A stretch of 22,139 nt of DNA from a virus. The notes under the pieces were generated by a model that saw only the letters and a list, made by a program, of their open reading frames with translations, made no database searches and was not told the origin of the DNA. The position numbers and the translations under genes were made by a program. Positions 14,870 to 21,478 of this stretch are shown here, one piece after another (the stretch's first letter is position 1; each line of letters opens with the position of its first letter). The stretch spans positions 1-22,139 of IMG/VR virus record IMGVR_UViG_3300034198_007456; one strand, written 5' to 3'.

Positions 14870-17107
14870 TTAGAGCATTCCAGTCCCTTGCATGGGCGGA
14901 GGCACCCCGCCAGCCTGTTGCTGTTCCTCTGGGGCGACCTGTTGTTGTTCCTGCTGAGATTCCTGCATCTCTCCTTGAATCTGTTCGGACGCTGGAGTGA
15001 CTCCGATTCTGCCGATTTCCTTGTTCTTTTGCTGGTCGATAGACATTTGCAGGTTCTTCGAATAGTTCTGGAGCAAGATTTGGAAGATTCTGTCTCCCTG
15101 AGCCGCTTGCTGGGCCTTGGGGTTCTTCTGAAGGATTTCCTGAAGATAACGCATCTTCGATTCGGCGGTAGGGTCGTTTTCCACGTACATGGCCTCGTTC
15201 CCGAGCATCATCATGCCCACGTCGTTGATAACGTCCTTGTACAATTTCTGGGAAGCCGTCGTTTGGTCAATGACGAGTTCTCTAGCCGCATCTGGGCTAA
15301 TGGCCTCGACGACCAACTTGACCAACTTATTGCGGTCAATGACGCCGCCGCTGTCGAGCGGAACGACCGTCTCGACGATAGCCTTGAGTTTCTCCATGAC
15401 GAACTCTGGGTCAGTATCTCTGACGTCAAAGCGAACGTTGAAGTCGTACTGGCTGTGAATATCCGACATGTTCTGCTTCAGAGGGGCATTGGTGATGCGA
15501 GTCACTTCTTCCTCTGGCATGAACTGGAGGCACAGGGAGAACATCTGCTTGTACACCTGAGTCCAGAACTGGAGCCAGTTGTTCACCTGCAACTGTTGGA
15601 GCATTCTTACCTTGTTAGGGTCAATTTCCTCTCCGACGATGAAGCCGTAGAAGTTGCCAAGGTTGATTTCAATCTGCTTGATAATCTGGATGGCGTACTC
15701 GGCTTTACCCTGAGGTGGGTCCATCCAAGTGTAGTCATCCTTCGTCGAAACTGGGAGCACTTGTCCCGGAGCAATCCTGTTCAAAGCACCAACTCTCTTG
15801 ACCACTTTGACAGGCGGCATGATTTCAAGAGCGGTACGGTCACGGAAGGCGTCGTGCTGGGCTTTAACTTCGTCCTGCTCGGTCTTGCTGATTTCAGGAA
15901 TGCCTCTGCTTTCAGTCACCTGACGACGAGACATTTCAAAACGAATCGGGATAAACGGATACTCGCCGTGGGCGTAGTTAAGCATCTCTTGGATGGCATA
16001 CAGGTCATTCCCGACGTGAGGAGAAAACACCGTGTAGTAGATGGAAGGAATGTCGTTTTCGTCCAACTGGCGGTAGTAGGCCCAAACAACTTCAATGAGG
16101 TGGTCGCCTCTTAGGATGTTGGAGTTAAGTACCGTGGTGGTGGGAACGAGGTTGGGGTCGTTAAAGTAGTAATGGTTACCCATCGTCTTCGAAGCGGCTT
16201 CAATGAACTCAGGACTCCAGTTGGCATCTTTGTTCATCGAGCGTAACTCCACTTCCGTCATGTACTGGCGTCTAAAGATTACTCTGGCTTGCTGGAGGTC
16301 GCTGGTTTCTGGAGGGAAGCAGACTTCGTCATACGGCTTGAGGGCCGTAATCTTTGGCAAGTTCTTCTCAATGTAGACTTCTTCCAGTTCACCTTGACCT
16401 TCTTCACGCATCTTTCGGACGAACTTACGTAGGTCCTTGACCTTCATCTGTGGCATCTGCTGGCGGCACAGTTCGATGGCGTAGTCCTCCTTGGACTCAT
16501 TCATGATGGCTTGGATAAGCATCGAGGCACTGGTGATGCCCATCTGCTGTTCCTGCTCGGCGACGCCGTACAGTTCTTCCATGGTCATGGTCTGGCGGCG
16601 AAGGCCAATCTTTCTGTCCCAAGTAATCTGGGCACACGACCAACCATAGGTAAGCATATAGTCGGCTACCAATTCGGCCTCCCTGTGGAACTCGGACCTC
16701 AACTTGGTCTCAACCAACCACCGCATCAGGCTGGTGGCAGAGGAGGCGGCGAGGGTGTCGCCAATCTCCGTACCGCCCACCTTCAAGGTGCTGGAGTTGA
16801 AGGCGGTCATCAGTAGAGCCTTCTGGTCTCTGATAAGTCTGTCGATAAGGCGGCAACGAACGTCGGACGCACCTTCAAACGGGAAGGCTGGGTCGCCGTC
16901 TGGTCTGGCCCAAGAATGCTTTTTGCCGTCGTCGGTCTGGCCAGCCCATCGGGCGTAGCGAACGTCGTCAGCCCACACCATCTTCGACACCATGGTGCCG
17001 AAGTAGGCCGAACGCTGGTACTCGACTAAGAGTCTGGCGATATCTGGTTTGTCCTCATGGTACGCCAAAGGGTCCTTGAGGAATTGCTTGTCTTTAAACT
17101 TGCTCAT
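14870..17107 (-). CDS. Portal protein
   Basis: This 745-aa protein forms the dodecameric DNA-entry ring at one capsid vertex. The length is close to that of P22-like portals and far above the roughly 500-aa siphophage type. Supporting patterns are the N-terminal PAFPFEGASDVRCRLIDRL (around residues 74-92), which is common in portals of this group, and the segment with the sequence ESRGIPEISKTEQDE just beyond the middle. A long C-terminal helical part ends in a Gln/Glu-rich tail (residues from about 710), resembling a flexible barrel extension. It overlaps the 66-aa gene by 14 bases and lies downstream of the large terminase, the usual order. No SD precedes its ATG. Confidence 0.92.
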   Translation of the reverse strand: MSKFKDKQFLKDPLAYHEDKPDIARLLVEYQRSAYFGTMVSKMVWADDVRYARWAGQTDDGKKHSWARPDGDPAFPFEGASDVRCRLIDRLIRDQKALLMTAFNSSTLKVGGTEIGDTLAASSATSLMRWLVETKLRSEFHREAELVADYMLTYGWSCAQITWDRKIGLRRQTMTMEELYGVAEQEQQMGITSASMLIQAIMNESKEDYAIELCRQQMPQMKVKDLRKFVRKMREEGQGELEEVYIEKNLPKITALKPYDEVCFPPETSDLQQARVIFRRQYMTEVELRSMNKDANWSPEFIEAASKTMGNHYYFNDPNLVPTTTVLNSNILRGDHLIEVVWAYYRQLDENDIPSIYYTVFSPHVGNDLYAIQEMLNYAHGEYPFIPIRFEMSRRQVTESRGIPEISKTEQDEVKAQHDAFRDRTALEIMPPVKVVKRVGALNRIAPGQVLPVSTKDDYTWMDPPQGKAEYAIQIIKQIEINLGNFYGFIVGEEIDPNKVRMLQQLQVNNWLQFWTQVYKQMFSLCLQFMPEEEVTRITNAPLKQNMSDIHSQYDFNVRFDVRDTDPEFVMEKLKAIVETVVPLDSGGVIDRNKLVKLVVEAISPDAARELVIDQTTASQKLYKDVINDVGMMMLGNEAMYVENDPTAESKMRYLQEILQKNPKAQQAAQGDRIFQILLQNYSKNLQMSIDQQKNKEIGRIGVTPASEQIQGEMQESQQEQQQVAPEEQQQAGGVPPPMQGTGML

Positions 17108-17294
17108 TGATGGAAGGGGTGGAGTTGTTGGAAAGGAATGCCTTGATATCGTCTCGGTAGAACATGTTCTGCTTCCCTTGCGTCTTGAAGATACGAAGGA
17201 CGCCTTGTCTGCGGAGTCGGATTAAGGTTGTTTTGGATAGACCGAAGAGCCTTGCGGCTTCGGCTAGTCTTAGGAGTGGCGGGGTCTGGTTCAT
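17094..17294 (-). CDS. Small winged-helix DNA-binding protein (MerR/excisionase-like HTH_17)
   Basis: This 66-aa protein is nearly all one DNA-binding domain: helix-turn-helix at residues 8-30 (LRLAEAARLFGLSKTTLIRLRRQG), then a wing with the diagnostic ...MFYRDDIKAFL (residues 44-54). This is the HTH_17 or excisionase layout. It starts one base after the large terminase stop and overlaps the portal by 14 bases, so it is made with the packaging proteins and is very unlikely to be chance. Such domains act as excisionases, transcription regulators or DNA-packaging recognition proteins. No integrase is present in the window. It could be a compact regulator of late genes or a small-terminase-like subunit. 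Function is not determinable from sequence, though the fold is clear. Confidence 0.85.
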   Translation of the reverse strand: MNQTPPLLRLAEAARLFGLSKTTLIRLRRQGVLRIFKTQGKQNMFYRDDIKAFLSNNSTPSINEQV

Positions 17295-17295
17295 G

Positions 17296-18924
17296 TTAAT
17301 AAGAGCCTCCGAATAGTGGCTTATTTGAGTTCTTTTCGGCGTACTCTGGTTGCATGACCGCTATGTAGCGTAGGGCGTCGATAGGGTCCTTGCTGGAGCC
17401 CTTTTCGCCGTCAGTACCAGTCCACTCACGCAAGCACCACATGAGGTTCTTGCATTCTTCGGAGATAAAAAGTTTGGGTTGGTTGACCGTAGAGACGGGT
17501 TCGTTCTGGTCGTAGGAGAACCAATCGTTGATAACGGAGATGCCTTCCTCCAGCCTTAGACCAGCGGCGGGGGTAAAGTACATTGGGTTCGGCTCCTCAT
17601 CGAGCAATTGAAGGAGCGTTGTGCCACCCTCCTTGTTGATGACTGGGGAGCCAGCGGCTCTAGGGTCGATGAATCTTTCGGTAATTACCTCCTCGCCCTC
17701 CAGTTCTTTGATGTGGTCTTTGATTTCATTAAGACCCATGCCAGCACCCTGCTTTTGGGCTGGGCCAGCCCGACCATCAGGTTTCTCGGATGGCAATGCC
17801 CATTCGCCCATGCTTATGTCTGGCCATTCACGGTAGACGTACTTGTTGCCATCCTTGTCTACCCTCATCCAAAGCATGAACCAGTTTCTGGCACCAGCGG
17901 GGTCGACCGCCATATAGTTGGTGCCTTCTTTGGGGATTTGGTCCTTGGGTATGATGTTTGGCTCTCCGAACCTTGGGAACTGTGAACCCGCAAGGGATTC
18001 AGCCCATCCATACGCACGAATCTTTATTTCGTAAGGACCTCTCCCACGAAGTGCTAACTTGATTTGTTCAAATGGAGAGTATCTATTCAGGACCGAATGA
18101 AACCAGATGACATTAGCGGACCCCTTGGAGCACTCTGCGATGTAGGGCATGTGTCCTTTAGGGATACTTGGCACATTCTGTGTATCTGGAAGGAGGTCTG
18201 CAAAGAGAGACTTCTTGATACGGCAACCCGCTACGTAATCTTTTACTACTGGGGTAAACCCAGTGATTGGGGTAAAGGTGAGTATCATCTTTCCCGAACG
18301 GGTGACTAGTCGGTAGCGAAGCGTCTCAATCCAGTCCTGCGGAACTAGTTCGTCGCACCAAATAAGGTCAGGTTCACCACCTTCGATGACCTTTTTCTCC
18401 TGACCGTAGTTCATGAAGAAGCACTGGCTTCGGTTTGGAAGGACGAAGGTGGCATCGGTATACCCGTTCTTCTGGGAGTACTGGATGTTGGTTACCTTAG
18501 TCTTTCGAGCGTTTTTGAACTCTGGCGGCATGTACTTCCAGATGACCGCCTGTTGCATTTGAATGGATGTTTGGCTTGTGGTGTGCAGGCACCAAACACG
18601 GCTGTTGGGTCGGGAGCACAACAGTTGCATTACTCTTTTTGCGGCATACTCGGTTTTGCCAGCACGGTTTCCCCCCATAATGAGCAACTCCGAACCACTC
18701 ATGAGTAATCTATCTGAGTCTGACCAACTCGTCGGTTCATACCCATGCCTGTAAGGGTCTTGAACCTCAGCCTGAATTTTTTCTTCTCGGCGGCGGATTA
18801 CCTCAACCGTAGCCTCCGTACCCATTGCACGGGCCATCTCAAGCACCTCATCCTCGCTAGGAAGGTGAATGATGGGATGCTTTGTTAGTTTCATCCCCGC
18901 CACGGTTACGGTGTCAGCGGACAT
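17296..18924 (-). CDS. terL: Terminase large subunit (ATPase and nuclease)
   Basis: This 542-aa protein drives DNA packaging and cuts the concatemer. The ATPase has Walker A GGNRAGKT (residues 84-91), Walker B DLIWCDE (186-192) and the coupling motif ILTFTPITG (214-222). The nuclease half has the three acidic positions expected of RNase H-fold terminases: Asp341 in MAVDPAG, Asp420 in RFIDPRA, and Asp513/Asp516 in KDPIDALRY. All key residues are present, so it should be active. The ATG overlaps the upstream stop (TAATG), preceded by the purine-rich GAGGAAGAGGAAGAG that encodes the upstream poly-Glu tail. It lies upstream of the HTH gene and portal. No small terminase is adjacent, which is unusual. 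Confidence 0.97.
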   Translation of the reverse strand: MSADTVTVAGMKLTKHPIIHLPSEDEVLEMARAMGTEATVEVIRRREEKIQAEVQDPYRHGYEPTSWSDSDRLLMSGSELLIMGGNRAGKTEYAAKRVMQLLCSRPNSRVWCLHTTSQTSIQMQQAVIWKYMPPEFKNARKTKVTNIQYSQKNGYTDATFVLPNRSQCFFMNYGQEKKVIEGGEPDLIWCDELVPQDWIETLRYRLVTRSGKMILTFTPITGFTPVVKDYVAGCRIKKSLFADLLPDTQNVPSIPKGHMPYIAECSKGSANVIWFHSVLNRYSPFEQIKLALRGRGPYEIKIRAYGWAESLAGSQFPRFGEPNIIPKDQIPKEGTNYMAVDPAGARNWFMLWMRVDKDGNKYVYREWPDISMGEWALPSEKPDGRAGPAQKQGAGMGLNEIKDHIKELEGEEVITERFIDPRAAGSPVINKEGGTTLLQLLDEEPNPMYFTPAAGLRLEEGISVINDWFSYDQNEPVSTVNQPKLFISEECKNLMWCLREWTGTDGEKGSSKDPIDALRYIAVMQPEYAEKNSNKPLFGGSY

Positions 18925-19541
18925 TACTCTTCCTCTTCCTCCGCATCATGTGGCGTTGCCGCTGTGCTGGTATTGAACTGTTGGAAATTGATGACGGGGA
19001 AGGCACCGTTCCAATGCATACCCTGAAGGGTTCTAGGTCCAGCGGTAATGCCCATATCAAACATGCCTTGGTTAGGAACGAAGTGCTTGCTCGTAAGGAT
19101 TGCGGGGCCAGCAGACGCCCCCTTAAAGAACTTGGCCACGGAGCCGCTAAACGGCACACCTCGTCCGAAGGACGAAAACATTTTTCTAGGCGTCCTCAGA
19201 ATACTCTTCGGCCCGCCTCCCGTAACCCTGCCCTTAACATCATGCCGAGGAGTCTTCTTCTCCCGTTCCTGCATTCGCTGGGCCTCATGAGTACCGATAC
19301 CGTAGGGGCTTTTTGCGTTATCGGCGGTGAATGCGGCCTTGAGGCCGTAGTTCTGCTTTACCTGTTTGTCGTGTGATTTGTCACCTGAGAGACGTTCCGT
19401 CATGCGGGCTTTCTCATCAGTACCAAGTTCGAACGACTTGTTTACCTGAGTGGGGTCAAGGAGGTGGTTCGTGCCCTTAGAGGGTGCGAAGACTTCAAAG
19501 TCCTGTTCTTCGTTATTCCGTCTCATCTGGCTGTTCCTCAT
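18924..19541 (-). CDS. Uncharacterised basic protein upstream of terminase
   Basis: This 205-aa protein has no recognisable family. It is basic and rich in Arg, Lys, Gly and Ser through residues 20-150, with a Phe/Gly patch (around 121-135: FSSFGRGVPFSGSVAKFF), and ends in an acidic tail (DAEEEEE). There is no enzymatic signature or clear membrane helix. Two in-frame ATGs compete because a 15-base direct repeat duplicates the start region. The first (19541) has a strong AGGAGG nine bases upstream and is preferred. The second (19526) has GAGGA and would give 200 aa. It overlaps the upstream 219-aa gene by 29 bases and couples to terL (TAATG). Its context suggests a packaging- or virion-associated protein. 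Confidence 0.78.
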   Translation of the reverse strand: MRNSQMRRNNEEQDFEVFAPSKGTNHLLDPTQVNKSFELGTDEKARMTERLSGDKSHDKQVKQNYGLKAAFTADNAKSPYGIGTHEAQRMQEREKKTPRHDVKGRVTGGGPKSILRTPRKMFSSFGRGVPFSGSVAKFFKGASAGPAILTSKHFVPNQGMFDMGITAGPRTLQGMHWNGAFPVINFQQFNTSTAATPHDAEEEEE

Positions 19542-20172
19542 CTGGCTGTTCCTCCTTTGGCTTAGAACCCCTTCGCATGTTGCTTACGGCACCCCAAAAG
19601 GCGGCACCAGTAGCACCAGTAGCGGCAATCCATTCCCTACCCATCTGGATTTCCTCTGGGGAAAAGTCGTACGGGCGATGCATGTACTGCATGTTCATGT
19701 TCCCCTTGAAAGCGTCGTAACGCATCTTCAAGGTCGGGATTCCGTCTGGGGAAAGAGATGCACCCCAATCTCCCTTGTACCAAGGGCCATACTTCGCCTT
19801 GGTATGACCGTACGGCAGATACTCGCCGAAGTGGGCTGGCTTGAAGTTACCGCTGTTCCAATGCTCGGTGATATCACGCCCGCCAAGGAACACCCTTTCG
19901 GAGTCCCCATTGGGGACGAACTTCAAGTCCCTTGGGGCCATGTACGCCCTTGGAACGATGGAGCCTACGCCTTGGTTCTTGACCACGTCTTTTTCTGCGG
20001 CGGCGGTGAACTTGCCTAGGAAGGCGTTAATCGTGTATCTTCCTGCCTGACCGCTCGCCTTGTTGGCAAGCACCTTGGAGCCGACATAGCCTGCGGCTTT
20101 TTTCTCGGCAGAGCCGACGGCGGAGACAATCCCACGGATTGCACCCGCTATGGCTTTGTCTGCTAGTCCCAT
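19513..20172 (-). CDS. Uncharacterised protein with N-terminal amphipathic helix
   Basis: This 219-aa protein starts at ATG 20172-20170, one base after the stop of the 41-aa gene, with GGAAGAAG upstream. A longer frame that would overlap the small gene was rejected. Residues 1-35 form an Ala/Gly/Lys amphipathic helix (LADKAIAGAIRGIVSAVGSA), resembling membrane-binding or antimicrobial-type helices. The middle is aromatic and Gly/Pro-rich (residues 85-160). Residues around 180-200 (IAATGATGAAFWGAV) are mildly hydrophobic. The C-terminus is acidic and repeats EEQPD because of the 15-base duplication. I do not recognise it. It could be a virion protein or lysis-related. Confidence 0.78.
   Translation of the reverse strand: MGLADKAIAGAIRGIVSAVGSAEKKAAGYVGSKVLANKASGQAGRYTINAFLGKFTAAAEKDVVKNQGVGSIVPRAYMAPRDLKFVPNGDSERVFLGGRDITEHWNSGNFKPAHFGEYLPYGHTKAKYGPWYKGDWGASLSPDGIPTLKMRYDAFKGNMNMQYMHRPYDFSPEEIQMGREWIAATGATGAAFWGAVSNMRRGSKPKEEQPDEEQPDETE
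19524..19553 (-). repeat. Tandem 15-base duplication carrying two start codons
   Basis: Two adjacent exact copies of a 15-base unit (on the minus strand AGGAACAGCCAGATG) lie in the overlap of two genes. In the upstream gene they encode EEQPD twice. In the downstream gene they place two ATGs in the same frame 15 bases apart, each preceded by a purine-rich Shine-Dalgarno-like stretch. The copies are identical, so the duplication looks recent or constrained in both frames. Confidence 0.92.
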
Positions 20173-20173
20173 T

Positions 20174-20299
20174 TTACTTCTTCCAGAACGCCAAGAAGTC
20201 CCTGACCTTCTGGATGCAGTTGGGGTTGTTAACCCCAAACATAAACCCGAGGGCGAAGGCGGCGAGGAATAGAGCGGCGGTGATAATTAGACCGTACAT
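20174..20299 (-). CDS. Small single-pass membrane protein (41 aa)
   Basis: This 41-aa frame runs from ATG 20299-20297 to TAA 20176-20174. Residues 3-24 form one clear hydrophobic helix (YGLIITAALFLAAFALGFMF), followed by a short basic C-terminal tail (ending FWKK), giving a positively charged end likely to face the cytoplasm. It lies between two real genes, with the next ATG one base after its stop, and it fills an otherwise empty gap in a packed operon. Upstream AAAAG is a weak ribosome site. The size and topology fit a holin-like, pinholin-like or other small membrane protein, but no lysis gene is next to it, so the role is open. Confidence 0.7.
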   Translation of the reverse strand: MYGLIITAALFLAAFALGFMFGVNNPNCIQKVRDFLAFWKK

Positions 20300-20322
20300 G
20301 ACTTTTTATTGGCGGGCGGCGG

Positions 20323-20493
20323 TTAGCACCACTTCTTACCTTTGTAGTTAGTGCGACCTGTCGACTTCTGCTCGCCCTTCATGGCTCGCTTGGGCATGGG
20401 TTGCTGGTACTCGGGTTCGGTCTTCATAATCTTTTCGCCCTTCTCGAAGTATTTCGATTCGGTCGATTCCTTGTCATTCTTTGGGTTCTTCAT
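20323..20493 (-). CDS. Small basic protein (56 aa)
   Basis: This 56-aa frame runs from ATG 20493-20491 to TAA 20325-20323. It is Lys/Glu-rich, with an N-terminus of MKNPKNDKESTESKYF and a C-terminus ending GRTNYKGKKWC. There is no membrane segment or known motif. The start overlaps the end of the 161-aa gene by 20 bases, and without this gene there would be a gap of 174 bases in a block that is otherwise nearly gapless. The leader has no good Shine-Dalgarno. Its reality rests on spacing and a plausible composition, not on homology. It is probably a minor nucleic-acid- or virion-associated protein. Confidence 0.6.
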   Translation of the reverse strand: MKNPKNDKESTESKYFEKGEKIMKTEPEYQQPMPKRAMKGEQKSTGRTNYKGKKWC

Positions 20494-20959
20494 GGTTCTT
20501 GGTTCTTTGGATTAGTTGATTAATTCGCAGGATGGAAGTTGGGCGATGTTCGCAAAAATAGCGACCACCACGATATTTAACCGCTATGGGCAATTGTGGT
20601 TTGAACGGGGTTGAGTCGAAAACGTTGCAAAAGGCCCGCTTTCCGTCTTCGAGCGTAATTTGCATTATCCGACGATTGGGGAAGCCGACCTTAAAAACGA
20701 CCGCCTTGAGGACTTCCTCCTTAGGCTTGTCTGCGGGGACAGCGACCTTCTCGCCGTCAACCAGACCAAATCGCTTAAATACCCTAACTTGCCCCTCTTC
20801 AGTTAAAGCGACTGGGCAGGTCTGAATCGGTCTGCTCCCCATTGGGATGCGTTCCCAGTCTCTGCCCTCTACGAGGTCGGTCTTGCGGAATGCCACCAGT
20901 TCGTCCTTGGGGACGCCCCATCGCTCGATGACCTCAGACTCCTTGAGTAGTTCAGTCAT
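20474..20959 (-). CDS. Putative DNA-binding protein with N-terminal HTH-like and C-terminal beta domain
   Basis: This 161-aa protein overlaps RusA by eight bases. Residues 1-65 look like a helix-turn-helix-like domain (LLKESEVIERWGVPKDELVAF...ALTEEGQVRVFKRFGL), resembling phage proteins that place a HTH beside a second domain. Residues 85-145 form a beta-rich domain (FPNRRIMQITLEDGKRAFCNV...YFCEHRPTSILR), the layout of a small OB-like or SH3-like fold often seen in phage nucleic-acid proteins. There is no catalytic motif. Coupled to the resolvase, it probably works on DNA, perhaps recombination or replication. I cannot name the family. Confidence 0.7.
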   Translation of the reverse strand: MTELLKESEVIERWGVPKDELVAFRKTDLVEGRDWERIPMGSRPIQTCPVALTEEGQVRVFKRFGLVDGEKVAVPADKPKEEVLKAVVFKVGFPNRRIMQITLEDGKRAFCNVFDSTPFKPQLPIAVKYRGGRYFCEHRPTSILRINQLIQRTKNHEEPKE

Positions 20960-21440
20960 TGGTCAAATGGATGCGGATGGCCTCGCAGTACTCGTCGTCA
21001 ATCCACGGGGCTGGCTTGATGAACACCCCTACGAAGGGACTGGAAGTGCGGAACTTCATGACCTTGCCAAAGACCACCTGAGAATCGTCATGCCAGAAGC
21101 CGAGGTCAGTCAAAGCATCGCACATGGACTTGGCTAGGTTGTCGAAGTCGGGCTTCGTCGTCATGGGGGCCGACTTGCCCTTGTCCGACTTGATTAACGG
21201 GAAACCGTAGTAGAGCGTTAGTTCAAGCGGGCCCTCGTACGGCTTGTCGGGGGCATGCTTCTTGGCCATCAACTTGAACTGCTCAATCCACCGCTTGATT
21301 TGAGAGTTGGCCATCTTACCGATAAATTGCCGTCCATCCCGAGTCTTAAGGATACGGAGGTCCGCTTGGTGCGTCGTCCGAATGGGAGGCATGTCCACCA
21401 AGAATCGGCGTTCAAAGTAATTGCTTCTATCCTCTTGCAT
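20952..21440 (-). CDS. rusA: RusA-family Holliday junction resolvase
   Basis: The protein is 162 aa from ATG 21440-21438; a TTG nine bases upstream would add three residues. It cuts four-way DNA junctions as a dimer and is used by phages to resolve branched DNA before packaging. The diagnostic motif is present: KPDFDNLAK (about residues 96-104), then a following Asp in CDALTDLG (108) and the DDSQV segment (118-122), which together give the Mg2+-binding acidic residues. The N-terminal strand FLVDMPPI also fits. It ends in a C-terminal strand typical of the family (VFIKPAP). It is the first gene of the minus-strand block and reads away from the plus-strand HTH gene. Confidence 0.93.
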   Translation of the reverse strand: MQEDRSNYFERRFLVDMPPIRTTHQADLRILKTRDGRQFIGKMANSQIKRWIEQFKLMAKKHAPDKPYEGPLELTLYYGFPLIKSDKGKSAPMTTKPDFDNLAKSMCDALTDLGFWHDDSQVVFGKVMKFRTSSPFVGVFIKPAPWIDDEYCEAIRIHLTND

Positions 21441-21441
21441 C

Positions 21442-21478
21442 GTTGACAACAGATGACCCCCATCTACGTTATGTCAAC
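21442..21478. promoter_or_regulatory. Face-to-face TTGACA boxes in the divergent start region
   Basis: A 7-base inverted repeat, GTTGACA at 21442-21448 and TGTCAAC at 21472-21478 with 23 bases between, places a consensus -35 TTGACA on each strand, each reading through the other. The plus-strand box has TACGTT 16 bases downstream as a poor -10. The minus-strand box has only weak -10 candidates. It could be overlapping divergent promoters or an operator for the HTH protein. The plus-strand ATGs at 21453 and 21471 lie within it, so a plus transcript from this box would begin near or after them. Confidence 0.4.

Noticed and set aside
14852-16114. A 420-aa plus-strand open frame
   Set aside because: It is fully antisense to the portal gene and Leu/His/Val-rich without any motif. 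It is a codon-bias shadow.
17094-17294. Excisionase as evidence of a temperate phage
   Set aside because: There is no integrase or attachment site in the window, and HTH_17 domains occur in many regulators.
20173-20238. Longer start for the 219-aa gene
   Set aside because: The extension overlaps the 41-aa gene almost fully and has no ribosome site. The ATG at 20172 has GGAAGAAG upstream.
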